A stretch of DNA of 64,000 nucleotides from Bactericera cockerelli. Taxonomy: Eukaryota; Arthropoda; Insecta; Hemiptera; Triozidae. Under the pieces are notes generated by a model. That model made no database searches. It saw only the letters and a list, made by a program, of their open reading frames with translations, and was not told the origin of the DNA. Positions 34,793-45,955 of this stretch are shown here, piece by piece. Every line of letters starts with the position of its first letter. Within the stretch, counting starts at the first letter, position 1. Location of the stretch: contig CM044963.1 in assembly GCA_024516035.1 (NCBI GenBank), positions 30,823,403 through 30,887,402 of the forward strand, given 5' to 3'. Both the position numbers and the translations under genes were made by a program.

Positions 34793-35319
34793 GAATACTT
34801 CCTCGTGAATAGTAATCATAATTTTATGACCGTCCACTTACACTATAAGAACCTACTTCCAATGTACGATATTACAAATTATCGGAATTAGGTATCACGC
34901 TCTTTTACCACCGTTTTCAGAAAGAACCATTCACATCCTACAATATCAACACTCACAAATTTTGACGGCAAGAGTTGCCGTCACTACATTGCGTACTATG
35001 AGAAGCTAGTCACACATTTTGAAAAATTCTTTCATGATTATTTTAATTGGCGGGTTGGCGGCATACTTCACAGCTATAAAAGATTGTTGAATTCAGTTTG
35101 ATAAAAATTAACTGATAAAAGTTGACAGATAAGAGAGCTGTCTTATAAATTTGATTAATTTTATTCATTCAGATTTGTAAACCAGAATCAGCCTTTTCAA
35201 AAATCTGAGGGCTTTATCTGTCAACTGATTCATAGTTCTAGGCTTTTCAACAACATTATCATAAGGTGGTCTAATTTCTTGATTTTGAAGTTCATACATA
35301 AAATGTAGTTTTTCCAATG

Positions 35320-35383
35320 AAGTTTACAATGAGAACTAACCTGTTAGCTACCAAGGCTAACTATACCTTGGGTCACATTAAAG
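35320..35383 (+). other. Possible 5' exon of TMEM170A
   Basis: A strong donor (ATTAAAGG|GTAAGTTTAT) follows ATGAAGTTTACAATGAGAAC. If joined to the acceptor at 35813 the small frame runs 38 codons and stops before the TMEM170A start, so this would be a 5' untranslated exon with an upstream open frame. Start of the exon unknown; based on splice motifs only. Confidence 0.3.
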
Positions 35384-35813
35384 GGTAAGTTTATAACTCT
35401 CTATTTATTACTGAATTTGTTGATCTTGATGTTTTCAAGAGTGTTTTAATTGATGAAGAAAAGTAAATCTTCAATAACTCATTGCTTGAATCTATTGTCA
35501 AAAGGTGGAAAAAAATTTAATTTTAGAGTGTTGTTCATAATGTAATCACAATCCATTCACTGACTCATAGATTGATTCATCACAATAAGTTCAGTCAAGA
35601 TACAACTGCTGTCTATTAGCTGAAAATGGCAAGGGACTTTTAGCTAGAACAAGTTTTTCCAATTATAAATACAGTACTTTCATTATTATAGGATAAGGAA
35701 AGTAAAAATATGGTACCTACTTCTTTTTGAGTTCTACTTCTTTTTGCAGTCCTCTAACTATTTTTTTTCTTTTCAAATCACTAATATTATTATTTTACTA
35801 AACTGTTATTCAG

Positions 35814-36123
35814 GTTTCATAAGAATTGTCATCAAGGAAAATGGCTGTTTCTGAAATAAACCCTAACAAAAACAGGACCTGACTAGAAATCCTGTAAATA
35901 TGATCTGCAACCGAGGGAGTGAGTACCGATCAAAACCCGTCACAACTGCTACAGTACTGTCATCCATTGGAGATGTACTCAGTTTTGCCAACTATTGTAC
36001 TCTGAATACATTTGCTGAGATGTGGTGGCAGATTTTTCTGTGGGCACTTTTCTCATCAATTTTTGTGCACACGGCAGCAGCCATCATAGCATTTGGAACT
36101 CTGAGAAAACATCACTATGGAAA
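35814..36123 (+). CDS. TMEM170A: TMEM170A homologue, coding exon 1 (CDS from 35900)
   Basis: Codes for residues 1-74 plus two bases of codon 75 of a 139-residue protein. The exon probably starts after a good acceptor (TTTTACTAAACTGTTATTCAG, ending 35813). The ATG at 35900 is the first in frame after a stop at 35864. A loosely conserved N-terminal part is followed by FAEMWWQIFLWALFSSIF, the family hallmark, which forms membrane helix 1 at about residues 43-64, and then by the conserved TLRKHHYGK. The donor is GGAAA|GTGAGT. TMEM170 proteins are small three-helix membrane proteins of the endoplasmic reticulum and nuclear envelope, implicated in membrane-sheet shape; that role is family knowledge. 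The length agrees with the usual about 140 residues. Confidence 0.9.
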
Positions 36124-36384
36124 GTGAGTTTAAAGTGTACTAGACTTACTAGGATTTTTTTCTCCTCTGAAGACAATCAAGATTGTGTCCGTAGGAAACA
36201 AAAAGAACTGTAGCTGTGTTAACACACCAACTTTGGCCAGTTAATATTGGGATTTTTTTGGTTTCAATGTCAAGTGCATAGTCATGTCACAACTGGTATG
36301 TGTGGATATAATTTTTTTTATAAAAGAAGAGAAAAAAAAGAGCTAGTTTGTGTTATTATGTCACAATTTTTAATGGGTAGCATA

Positions 36385-38371
36385 TACAGGGTGTAACAGA
36401 CTAAATGTAAAATCTCTTAAGGGGTGGTAGTATAGATCATTTCCAATCATGAATGTTCTATAACACTTTTGATTTAACTCAGTGGTTCTCGAGATATTAT
36501 TTTTTTGAATTATTTTTACAAGTCCCCTGCCGCCCGACAAAGAATGGCATCTAACTCCATAAATACAATAGATGAGGCAATATATTTAATTTTTTCCATA
36601 AGATAACAATATTTCACTATTATTTAAGCTAAATTTATCCTTAAAAAGTGCACATGTACTGAAAAAAATCAGCAGCAGTGGAAAATTTATCGCGAACATG
36701 AAAGTCACCTGAAACTTCAGCCGCCATTTTCTCAAAATACTGCCCACATAAAGTATTGGTTTCATTTGTGTAAAAACTTGCTTGAAGTCTTACCTTTTAG
36801 AAAATATAACACACTTGATATAAAATTTTTTATTTTTAATTGAAACCAAGGAAATGAAAAAAAAAGTCAGTCAGTACTACTACCTGTACCTACCAGGCTA
36901 CCATCCTGATTTTACCTAGGGAACAAATTTTTTTTTTGAATTTGACAAATTATGGTTGCCATTTATTTTCCAACGGCCCAAAAGGTTAGCCTCAGTAGAT
37001 TGATTGATAAGTCGGCGGACTCTTAACTTGGAGGTCACTGGTTCGAGTCTCAAGTATGGCAAATATTTAGTAAGGCGAGTTAGAGCTTTTGTGACACAAC
37101 GATCGTGATTAATTGACCTTAATATTTTAGTATGTATGTATGGTTTTATTTGTGGTGAAGCACAAGGCCTCTTCACAATTTTTGTGGGTAGCGCAGCATT
37201 ATTAAGAGCCTCCTTTACTTTTCGAATTATTCTATTACATTAGTTTCTTTTTACTCTTGTAATGCCGCCACTGGTCGTTACTCATACAACTTACTACTCA
37301 TTTTTCCTCACGAGTGGACCCCGAACATCGAAGTACAGAGCAGAAAAGTTCCTGTCCCGCTGGGATCGAACCCAGGTCACCATGCGTGCAACGCCTAGCG
37401 CGCTAACTCACTCTGCTACAGTGACTACTAATTGACCTTAATATTTTAGTATTCCATGTGTTTTATTAAAATTCGGTACCTACTAACATAATAATTTGTA
37501 CTTCTATGTACCAACCTATGAATGTTCAGTATTTACCGTACCACCATTACCTGTGGGTGTTAACTATGTAGGTACATTGTTATGTTTCATTTCATTCAAA
37601 CCATTTTATCATTGAGACCCTTTCCCTCTTATGAACAAATGAACAATTACGATTAATATTGATTTCTGAAGCACCACGGCTAAGTATCATACATGGATAC
37701 GTACATACTAATTTGCCACACTTGAGACTCGAACCAGTGACCTCCAAGTTAAGAGTCTACTGAGACAAACCTTTTGGGTCGTTAGAAAGGAAATGACAAC
37801 CATAATTTGTCAAATTGAAGAAAAAAATTAGTTCCCCAGGTAAAATAGGATCGTAGCCTAGTAGGTACAGTTAGTAGTACTGCCTGATTTTTTTTTTAAT
37901 TTCTCTTGGTTTCAATAAAAAATAAAAAAATTATATCAAATGTGTTATATTTTCTAAAAGGTAAGACTTCAAGCAAGTTTTTACACAAATGAAACCAATA
38001 CTTTATGTGGGCAGTATTTTGAGAAAATGGCGGCTGAAGTTTCAGGTGGCTTTCATGTTCGCGATAAATTTTCCGCTGCTGCTGATTTTTTTCAGTACGT
38101 GTGCATTTTTTTAAGAATAAATCTAGTCTAAATAATAGTGAAATTTTGTTATCTTATGGAAAAAGTTAAATCTATTGCCTCATCTATTGTATTCATGGAG
38201 TTAGATGCCATTCTTTGTCGGGCGGCAGGGGACTTGTAAAAATAATTCAAAAAAATAATATCTCGAGAACCACTGAGTTAAATCAAAAGTGTTATAGAAC
38301 ATTTATGATTGGAAATGATCTATACTACCACCCCTTAAGAGATTTTACATTTAGTCTGTTACACCCTGTAT
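36385..38371. mobile_element. 2-kb foldback element in TMEM170A intron
   Basis: Ends TACAGGGTGTAACAGACTAA (36385) and its complement (to 38371), flanked by TA. Inverted similarity continues inward for about 700 bases per arm. It includes TCTCGAGAACCACTGAGTTA, GCCGCCATTTTCTCAAAATA and ACCTTTTAGAAAATATAACA, and even a family B SINE head present in both arms (36990-37060 and complement at 37715-37775). The loop (about 37120-37690) holds a minus-strand family F SINE at 37140-37430. No transposase seen. The whole lies within one intron, so the primary transcript could fold into a long duplex. Confidence 0.85.
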
Positions 38372-38555
38372 ATTATGTGAACTAAGTAATTTTTTATATT
38401 ATAAATATACTTAATTTTCTTTAATACAAAAATATTTTGTCTGCATTTCCTCTTATTACTATGGAGTCTAAAAACTCCAAAATACTCACATTGTTAAGTT
38501 CATTTTTCCTTCTCTTTATTTGTACCTTTATTCATGTGTATCTTAATTTTCCCAG

Positions 38556-38751
38556 GTACTGTCCAATATTCATTCTCATCATGGGCATATTTCCTCCCCT
38601 CACCTCTGGCATAGTCAGCAGTGCAATGATAGCACTTGTATACTCATGTGCCAGTATGAAGATGGCCCCGGTGTATGCCATGTTCTGGGGAGTGGGTCAG
38701 ACCCTACTCTCGGCAGCTGTGGGCTTTACTCGGATATTGGCAACATTGTGA
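38556..38751 (+). CDS. TMEM170A: TMEM170A homologue, coding exon 2
   Basis: The acceptor is TTAATTTTCCCAG|G. It completes the AAG Lys codon and then encodes residues 76-139. Helix 2 (about 77-104) carries the ILIMGIFPPLTSGI motif and helix 3 (about 113-135) carries the GQTLLSAAVGFTRILATL end, the signature of the family C-terminus. The stop is TGA at 38749-38751. The two exons join in phase to give 420 bases including the stop. A possible polyadenylation signal AATAAA is at 39316-39321. The gene converges on the NUDT16-type gene downstream. Confidence 0.92.
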
Positions 38752-38759
38752 TCAACTGT

Positions 38760-39435
38760 GGCAGGTTGGCAACAATGTGTGAATTTCTACTTTCTGGGTG
38801 AGCTTCTTGTTAATTTTGCTGTGTATATGTGTACCATAGAAATTGTTTATAACAAGCAATCGGCTATAGCAAACAAAATCTTTGGTCCCTTGGAGTCTTA
38901 TGGAAAATTAACACTGGTATTATTTCTAACAAACAACAGCTCTAAGGAACAATATTGGCTTTAGCAAACAAATTTTCAGATCCCATGGCTTCTTCCTGTT
39001 AATATTGTTACAGATTTTAAAGTGGATTATGTACATTTTTCATATCTTACAAAGTTTCCTTATAATGTACATAGTTCTCTTTAAGCAATACATATCAGAT
39101 ATAGTAAACATGTTCCTTAAAGCCAATATATCAGTTATAGTGAAAATTGGCGATAAGGAACAAATGTCCGTTTCCTTGATGTTTGTTAAAGCCTCTTCGC
39201 GCCCAACACCAATTTTTGTTTTGTAGTACGAAGTGACCGATGGCCTCGCCCAAGGACAAACATTTTATGCTACTTGGTAGTATAAATTTTTTAGCTTGGG
39301 CACTTCGGACTATAAAATAAATGTCCTCTCACGAGGACATTGGGGGCGAAGAGGATAGATGATTTCTACTGTATTTGATTTCTTTCTGTTATTATTCACA
39401 TCATTATAATTCTTCAAAATTAATCTCTTTATAAC
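38760..39435 (+). other. Likely TMEM170A 3' untranslated region
   Basis: No further coding signal. It has the AATAAA noted above and only short chance frames. The imprecise repeats of TTTGGTCCCTTGGAGTC-like and AACAAATTTTC segments are not assigned. Confidence 0.4.
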
Positions 39436-39439
39436 ATCC

Positions 39440-39620
39440 TACATAATGCCACTACTGGTCACGATTTATACAAATAACTACTCATTTTCCTCACGAGGTA
39501 TGAGTGGATCACTGGGTCCCCAGTATCCAAGTACAGAGCAGAATATTTCTGTACAGCTGGGACAGGTCACTGTGCATGCAAGCCAGTGCCTACTCCTTTT
39601 GGCCACAGTGACTACCATTT
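39440..39620 (-). repeat. Diverged family F SINE
   Basis: ATGCCACTACTGGTCACGAT, CTCACGAGGTATGAGTGGAT, GTACAGAGCAGAATA and GGTCACTGTGCATGCAAG remain; box B is degraded. Confidence 0.6.
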
Positions 39621-39711
39621 TATCTACTGCTTGTAAAACAGGGATGTGTGGGCCATGCTGTTTCTGCCTGTTCAATTGGGTTTGGGTCAAGACCAACAAT
39701 GAGTGAAAAAA

Positions 39712-40220
39712 TCTGGTGTGACACTACACAACTTTCCTTATTACTTGAAAAAAAATCCAAAGCTGCCACTGGTGACTCAACGGTAACAGTTAGCTAAAAA
39801 TCAATTTAAAAATTGTAGTCAGAATCTCAAAATTATTGGATTTGATATGTCACAACCCTCATCTAGTACCTATGAATAGTAAAAGATTAGTCCTAGGGGA
39901 CCCTCCCAAATAAATATCAGTAAATTGGGGCTAGGTTCCAAAATTTTCAAGATATCAAAAAATGATCAGAATATATCCTTATTTTTTTCATATCTTCTTA
40001 TCGTATAGGGAGAAGGACGGCCAAACGCCGCCAAATGGCGGTCGAAAGGCGGCGCACCGATTTTTTTAACAGACTACCAGACAGACAGACATATGGACCA
40101 ATGGCTGAAACTTTGGATTTTGGGTCTAATGACCCTAAAACGTGTTTTGGGATTGAAAACTGATTATTGAAAGTTTTGGGTGATTCCATTACTTTCGTTA
40201 TTATAGAATAAGGAAAGTAA
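39712..40220 (+). mobile_element. Diverged HINE-like element
   Basis: Starts TCTGGTGTGACACTACACAA, carries CCACTGGTGACTCAACGGTA and ends in TTACTTTCGTTATTATAGAATAAGGAAAG. It lacks a long microsatellite, having only ACCAGACAGACAGAC. It is an older or distinct subfamily of the 24343 type. Confidence 0.6.
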
Positions 40221-40221
40221 A

Positions 40222-41250
40222 AATGGAATTTGTCAAGCACCTAGGTAATTTTGATGTTCTAAAAAAAGGCTTGTTTTTTTGCATCAATCAACATTTACAA
40301 TTATTATGTGCATTTCTTCTTTTTCTATACTTTCCTTCATTATTACAAATTCAAGTTCTTCTGCCTATAAAATTTCTTTCTTTTTTACTTTTTCTGTTTC
40401 AGACCTCAAATTCTACCCATATAAGTTCACGTCAGTTGTATGGGTCCTTATTGTGATACTTGAACATTAGGTCATGAATGGAAAATGGTACTGTCAGTCC
40501 AAAAGACTTTTCTGATCTACCTTGTAAATTTTTTATATTGATAGATACCAAAGAGGCAACATTTTTGATAAAGATTATTTTTGTGAATTGCAGTATTGTT
40601 CAATGTGTGAGCTATGACAGAAAAAAGACTGGGGTTTTGTACTATAATTTATTATGTTTACTTGTACTCTATTAGTTTTTTTTATGTATGAAAATTAACT
40701 CGTTTTTATTGAAAAGAAATATATATTATCTTTAATGGAGGCAAAAGGTTGTAATGTTGAAATTCTGTAATATTGAATGTTACAGAATAAAATATAGCTG
40801 TCTGTGCATTGTATCAGCATGGTACATCTTACTGTGGTACAACTGTTCGGGGCACTCAGACTCCTGAATTGTTTTAATAAAAAGCATTCTTTAAAGTATT
40901 GTTGGTCTTTGTAAATATTGTATGTCATTTTTCCTATGTTCGGTAAATTTGAACTTTTTTTTTGCTTAAATTCATATGTTCAGAAGTTGGGACCACTGAA
41001 AAAAAAAATTAACCATTGATAATACTAATAATAGACCAGTATTTATACAGAGTATGACTTTAGAGTACCTACTTTGAATTCAGAATACAAAGAAAGAGAA
41101 AAGAAAGAAAAAAACACTTCAAACATGATGTCACAAATTTGTTTAGTATTTATTGTACATCAAATATTGTTTTAAAATATTAAACTTTGGAATAAAGTCT
41201 ATTTTCTGCTTTCTCAAACAAGTTTGCAAAAAGGAAGTTGTTTTAGATGT
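40222..41250. other. No gene seen
   Basis: AT-rich spacer between the convergent genes. Several 60-80 residue frames (40223-40456, 40478-40675, 40695-40928) overlap and lack domains. AATAAA at 40783. Confidence 0.4.
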
Positions 41251-41252
41251 AC

Positions 41253-41732
41253 ACTGGTAGTAATGTGGTTAAGTGCTACTCTGATAATCCAGGTAGTGTA
41301 GGGATCCGTTGGTTTGAATCCCACCCAATGCATGCATTTTTCCTCATTATTTGAGTTTGTGACCGTGACCACATAATGATAAGACTCTGAGGGTTAGCTG
41401 GTAGAAAATGTTTGAGCATTAACCTCACCATAAGATTACTGTCCACTAAAGAGTATTATTATTATTATTACATTGTATTTCCATGTAGATATGTATACCT
41501 TAGCTTTTTGCCACTTGGCTCTCTTTAGCTGATGGTAGCACAGCATCTTCATATTTATGTTATTGATATGCTACAACAAGCAAAACAAAAATTAAACAAT
41601 AGGCAGAAAAAAATGATGCTCATTAATTTGAGTATGTGACCATAATAATGATAAGACTCTTCTGAGGGTTAGGTGGTAGAAAATGCTTTAAGCATTAACC
41701 TTGTCTGCTGGTTACCTTCCACTAAAGAGTGT
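41253..41732 (+). repeat. Family A SINE and a second A tail
   Basis: 41253-41468: ACTGGTAGTAATGTGGTTAA head, box B GGTTTGAATCCC, TTATTATTATTATT end. 41622-41732: the tail only (TTTGAGTATGTGACCATAAT to CACTAAAGAGTG). Confidence 0.7.
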
Positions 41733-42324
41733 TATATTTAAAATGTAAACCATATAACATATTGCATACCAGCACAAAATTCATTAACTAATGGTGAATA
41801 CACAATTTCAAAACCAAAGGACATGGATTGGTTTACTTGTTGGTTGATTTAACCCAACAACAACATCCAGACAAACCTCTTATTAAGCAAAATTACTATC
41901 TGTAGAGATACAGATATGTATTTTTGATATTAATTTATTTTTGTTTCACAATACATACTACATTCCAAAGAAAAATACATTGTTTGTACATAAAAAGTGA
42001 TGCTAGTAGATTTGCAGTAAAATAATTATATAAAACTTGGAAAATACTTTTTATTTTAACTCTTCGTAATAATATATATTATTAGTCATGTAGTAGTTTT
42101 CTGTTACATACGTGTATATTAAAATTTAATACGGATTTAGTATTGTTTATTAAAATTTTTCAACAGGCTGTTCTTCGAACTTCTTTTTTTTTTTTGCTTT
42201 TCTTGTCTTTTTGAGCCTATAAATAACGAGATGTAAAATTCACGTCTTTCTATGTGCCCAATAGAGCCTTCCATGTATCATTAGAATGCTAAAAGTTGCA
42301 GAACTTTTTCAATATTTTCCGTTT

Positions 42325-42330
42325 TTTATT
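42325..42330 (-). terminator. Candidate polyadenylation signal of NUDT16-like gene
   Basis: AATAAA on the minus strand, about 250 bases after the stop codon. Other AATAAA matches exist further on, so this is only the nearest one. Confidence 0.35.
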
Positions 42331-42581
42331 GTTATTTTTCGTGCAAGATATATGAAGTACTCCCTGAACAGGTTTGCTATATTGTCAAGGAAACCCTGTG
42401 TACTAATGAGGAAGAAATAATAATTTTCTTTAGAACTGTTTCATCACTTGAGATCCCAACATTAGTAGTAAAATGTGAAAAATACCCACAAAAAAATGTA
42501 ACAATAAAGGGATTTTGGAAATTCCAAGGTATATTCAGCTCTTGCTACTTTCAGTAGCTGGTTTGGTTGGTATAAAAACTT

Positions 42582-42764
42582 TCACAGGGACTGGTTTGGC
42601 GACAGTGATGACTGGATTTCTTCTTCCGAGAGTATCTTGAGCTTAGTTAGGGCAGTGAGGAGCTGGGTTTTGGCATTCCCGATAAAAGAGTGAGTGAGGA
42701 AGCAAGGGAAGCCTCTGAATCCATCTCCCATTGTGAAAAGAGGCACACGCACTGTACCAAGCAC
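42582..42764 (-). CDS. NUDT16: NUDT16-like Nudix hydrolase, exon 4
   Basis: Encodes the last 60 residues and the stop. The acceptor is TTACTTTTCCACAG|GTG at 42765. It starts VLGTVRVPLFTMGDGFRGFP and continues FLTHSFIGNAKTQLLTAL. This matches the C-terminal region of U8 snoRNA-decapping enzymes (VRVPL..., then F-[LI]-x(4)-F-[IV]-G-[NS]-A-[KR]-x-Q-L), which forms the conserved end of the fold in that family. The final Glu/Ser-rich segment is not conserved as far as I can tell. Reading phase joins exon 3 without interruption. Confidence 0.88.
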   Translation of the reverse strand: MLGTVRVPLFTMGDGFRGFPCFLTHSFIGNAKTQLLTALTKLKILSEEEIQSSLSPNQSL

Positions 42765-42979
42765 CTGTGGAAAAGTAAAAATAAATACACTTGAGTGAAC
42801 ATAGCACAATTTTTAATATCCACCTTAAAAGCTTACATTGGTACCGAGAATTGTAATCAAAGTGGTTATGGTCCTAGATTTGTAATGTAAACAAACTATT
42901 GCTGAGTAAGGACTCTGATTGTTAAGTCTCCTCTGTAAATAAATATCATAAAAAAAAATCTTTTGCTCAAATCCCTGAT

Positions 42980-43117
42980 CTGTAGATTAGATCCCACCAC
43001 ATCTTTAGTTTGTGACCACATAATAATAAGACTCTTAAGTGAAGGGTAGCAGAAGAAATACTTTGAGCACTAACCTCCCCTGGTGGTTGCTTTCTATAAG
43101 GAGTATTATTATTTTAC
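42980..43117 (+). repeat. Degenerate family A SINE tail in intron
   Basis: GTTTGTGACCACATAATAAT, AAGACTCTTAAGTG, GAGCACTAACCTCCCCTGGT and TATTATTATTTT, within intron 3 of the NUDT16-like gene. Confidence 0.55.
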
Positions 43118-43235
43118 ATATTAAAAAAAAATATATATTAAGGCAGAGAGAATTCTTGGATTTTGGGTGGTCAACTAGGGTAATGTTTTTAGTAATCACT
43201 CTTTTACCTTTTAGTCAGGAGAATCAAAAACTTAC

Positions 43236-43493
43236 CTCTACTCCATAGTCATGAGATGTAAGTGCCGTCTTCTCAATCTCGAGCACATCATCAACTTTCA
43301 AAGCATAGAAGTGCAGAACAATCTGTTTACTCAGACTGTAATGTGAGCAAATAAAATCGGAAGCTTTAACTTTGTATCTTGAGTCCAGGTTGATTTCTTC
43401 TCGTAGCTCCCTGTTAAGAGCTTCTATGGGAGATTCACCTGCATCAACAAGTCCTCCTGGGAATCCAATGTAACCATCAAACCTCATTTGCAT
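43236..43493 (-). CDS. NUDT16: NUDT16-like Nudix hydrolase, exon 3 (Nudix box)
   Basis: 86 codons (residues 81-166), acceptor TTTACTTCTAG|ATG, donor GTAGAG|GTAAGT. It carries MQMRFDGYIGFPGGLVDAGE and the Nudix signature: G94, E100, then REL-REE at 108-113, giving the metal-binding glutamates. The usual Gly after the REUxEE core is Asn here (EEINL). MRFDG-x-[IL]-GFPGG is characteristic of the NUDT16 subgroup, which removes caps from U8 snoRNA and some mRNAs and hydrolyses (deoxy)inosine diphosphates, acting in nucleus and nucleolus. Those activities are known for vertebrate members; here they are inferred. Confidence 0.92.
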
Positions 43494-43540
43494 CTAGAAG
43501 TAAATAATCGTAATAAATATTAGGTATTTCATAACCAACC

Positions 43541-43839
43541 AAACTTAAACAAGCCAGCGTCGATGGCATGTTGAATACACCGGTTCCCTTCAGAACACCG
43601 AAGTTAAGCGACATCCAGCGAGGTTAAGACTTGAATGGGTGACCATTCCAATTCTAATTCTCGTGACGCTGGCTTTTCCCGGCCCCACTCAGGCTGGGTG
43701 AGGTCAATGTGAGTAGCAGGTTTGTGAGTTTCCTGCGAATGGAGGGTAAAACCCCCGTCGTGATATGACCATGGCAGTTGAAAGCAACGTTAAACCCCAC
43801 TTAAAAAAAAACATAAAATTAAAAAAAAAAACTTAAACA
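43541..43839 (+). mobile_element. 5S rRNA-derived SINE (family D) with TSD
   Basis: Element 43552-43828, bracketed by AAACTTAAACA (43541-43551 and 43829-43839), inside intron 2 of the NUDT16-like gene. Nearly identical to the 16724 and 34501 copies. Confidence 0.88.
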
Positions 43840-45619
43840 TAAAATATTATACAGGGTGGACCAAAAAAACGTTTACACCCGTTAATGGTAGATTACTGAC
43901 GACATTTCCAGCCCGGATCTGCAATCCGTTTTTTCGGATTCGCCTTTATAATTGCACAAAGTGATTTTTTGCAACTTTCTGAAAAAGTCCGACTTTAGCT
44001 TATTCTTCAGGTCAGAACTTTTTTCCTGTTAAAGATGAGTTGGTTCTGAACAATTCTGCAGAAAGCCAATAAAATTTTGATGTTTCTAGTTACACTACTT
44101 TGTTTTTTACGGTTTGGTTTGTCATATTTTTTTACACTTGAACAGAAAAAAAACACACGAAAAAACTTTTTAACTACATAAAACACTCGACATTTGTCCG
44201 AACAAATTTTGGCACAGACACGGGCAAGTTTGATAAAAGTTGGCGGCCGCCCCGAGGATGCTAAAAAATAATTTTACGATTTTTTATCACGTGATCTTCT
44301 GGGAAAAACTATTAGATGTTTGCCAAAAACTCAACAAAAATCCTAAGAGTTTTCTAGCTGTAGACTGTGTAAGGGCGTCTTGTATTGTTTACCAAAATTG
44401 TTTACATTGCTTTTTTTTGAATACCGCGGTCTCACATGCCTTCATCAGCCAGTTTAGGAAAATTCAAATGATAATTTTCGTGCTTTTGGGATTGTCAGTG
44501 GTGTTAGCTAAATGTGGTAGTGCTAAGAGTGTTAGTCGCATTACCGAGGTTCAATTCTGGGCGGTCAATATTATTTTAACTATTAAAAAAATCTGATGGA
44601 ATATTTTATTCATACCTGTATCTGACCTGTTGTAACACCAACAACTTATGGTTTTTTGGGGGTAATACCATCTGTAAATTGAGTTATATCAGATACTATT
44701 GGTATCACAACACACAATATTATTATTCATGTAAGCCCCTGAGAGACTGCCTTGATAATGTAAGGATGGTTTTTCTTATGCTTCCCTACGAGAGAAAAAA
44801 AAACTAGATTTTCCTAACGAAAATAGAGTTTATGAAATGAAGCCAGGTAAATATGTAGGTAGGTTCTTCTATCATAAACAATACTAATTAAATAACAAAT
44901 ATTTATCGATTGCCAACTCTTAATAGAAATCTTGAAAAAAAAACAAGATAATATTTGTTAAAATTAATAAACTTTTGCAGTCTTTATTATGTTTTATGCT
45001 ATTTTGATATAAACAAAAAGGTATTAAAAAAAAAAAAAACATTTTGTGTTAGTATGTTCAATGAGAAACGATTAGAAGCGCAAGATTAGCTCAGTGGTAA
45101 GCTGGTCACTTGCCATGCGGAAGATCTTACCCCGGTCCGAACGCCAGAGCCAGCAAGAAATTCATGACTAGAAAATAAAAATAAATAAATGTGTTTCTTT
45201 GAGTTATTATATCATAATTTTTAGTGGGCAGCGCAGAATTATAGGACTTTGCCATATCTTTTAATATCCTAATATCTTATTTTTGCCTATAATTCCGCCA
45301 CTGGTCGCTGCTCACATTAAAGTAGCTACTCATTTTTCCTCACGAGGTATGAGTGGACCCCGAACACCCAAGAACAGAGCAGAAAAAATCCTGTCCCGCT
45401 GGGGATCGAACCCAGGTCACCGTGCGTGCAATGGCTAGCGCCCTAACTCACTTGGCCACGGTGCCTTCTGACTACAAAATAAAAAAGACTGTTGCCATTT
45501 TTATTTAGCCATAGTACACACTTTGGATTCTCCTCACACAAATTTTTGAAACCAATGGTGACTTTAGTACCTTAGTTCTAACTCAGAACTGTCCCTCTCT
45601 CTACCTTCTACCTTCTTGC

Positions 45620-45630
45620 CTCTCTCTCTT

Positions 45631-45682
<52 letters not shown>

Positions 45683-45685
45683 GCT
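45620..45685. repeat. (CT)n microsatellite
   Basis: About 60 bases of TCTCTC with minor interruptions, inside the 43850-46672 element. Confidence 0.95.
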
Positions 45686-45700
45686 CCCTTCTCAATTCCC

Positions 45701-45955
45701 TCAGAGGAACTGTTGGAAGTGGCGTCCACCTTCCTGGATGCAAAGGTTGAACCTCTTCATCATGTTCCCTCGAATGTTGCGGAAGATTCCAGGTTTTTCT
45801 GTCAGGTCATCTAATGCCAACAGGATTCTTGCTACCAGACTCTGCTACTCTCGCGTCTCCACTGGTATTTCGTAAACTATGTTTTTCACGTGATCCCAAA
45901 TGTTCCTGTTGGCAGCTCCATAATATGCTAAATGCATATCTGCCATTTCAGCATC
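45701..45955 (-). pseudogene. IS630/Tc1-mariner transposase C-terminal remnant
   Basis: The minus strand encodes YYGAANRNIWDHVKNIVYEI, one in-frame TAG (about 45847-45849), then SLVARILLALDDLTEKPGIF, and ends ...NMMKRFNLCIQEGGRHFQQFL before TGA at 45701-45703. The order W-[DG]-x(2)-[KV]-x(2)-VY...[LI]-x-x-RI...CI-x-x-G-G-x-[HQ]-F is the usual tail of Tc1/mariner-type DDE transposases found in arthropod genomes. The catalytic core upstream is not recognisable. It is broken by the stop and by loss of the 5' part, so inactive. Confidence 0.7.

Noticed and set aside
16724..43828. 5S rRNA genes
   Set aside because: The 5S-like part is partial and diverged, followed by a common non-5S tail, A-rich end and target duplications.
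44240..44596. 118-residue frame with a hydrophobic stretch
   Set aside because: It starts within the inverted arm of the 43850-46672 element and has no recognisable domain or conserved start.
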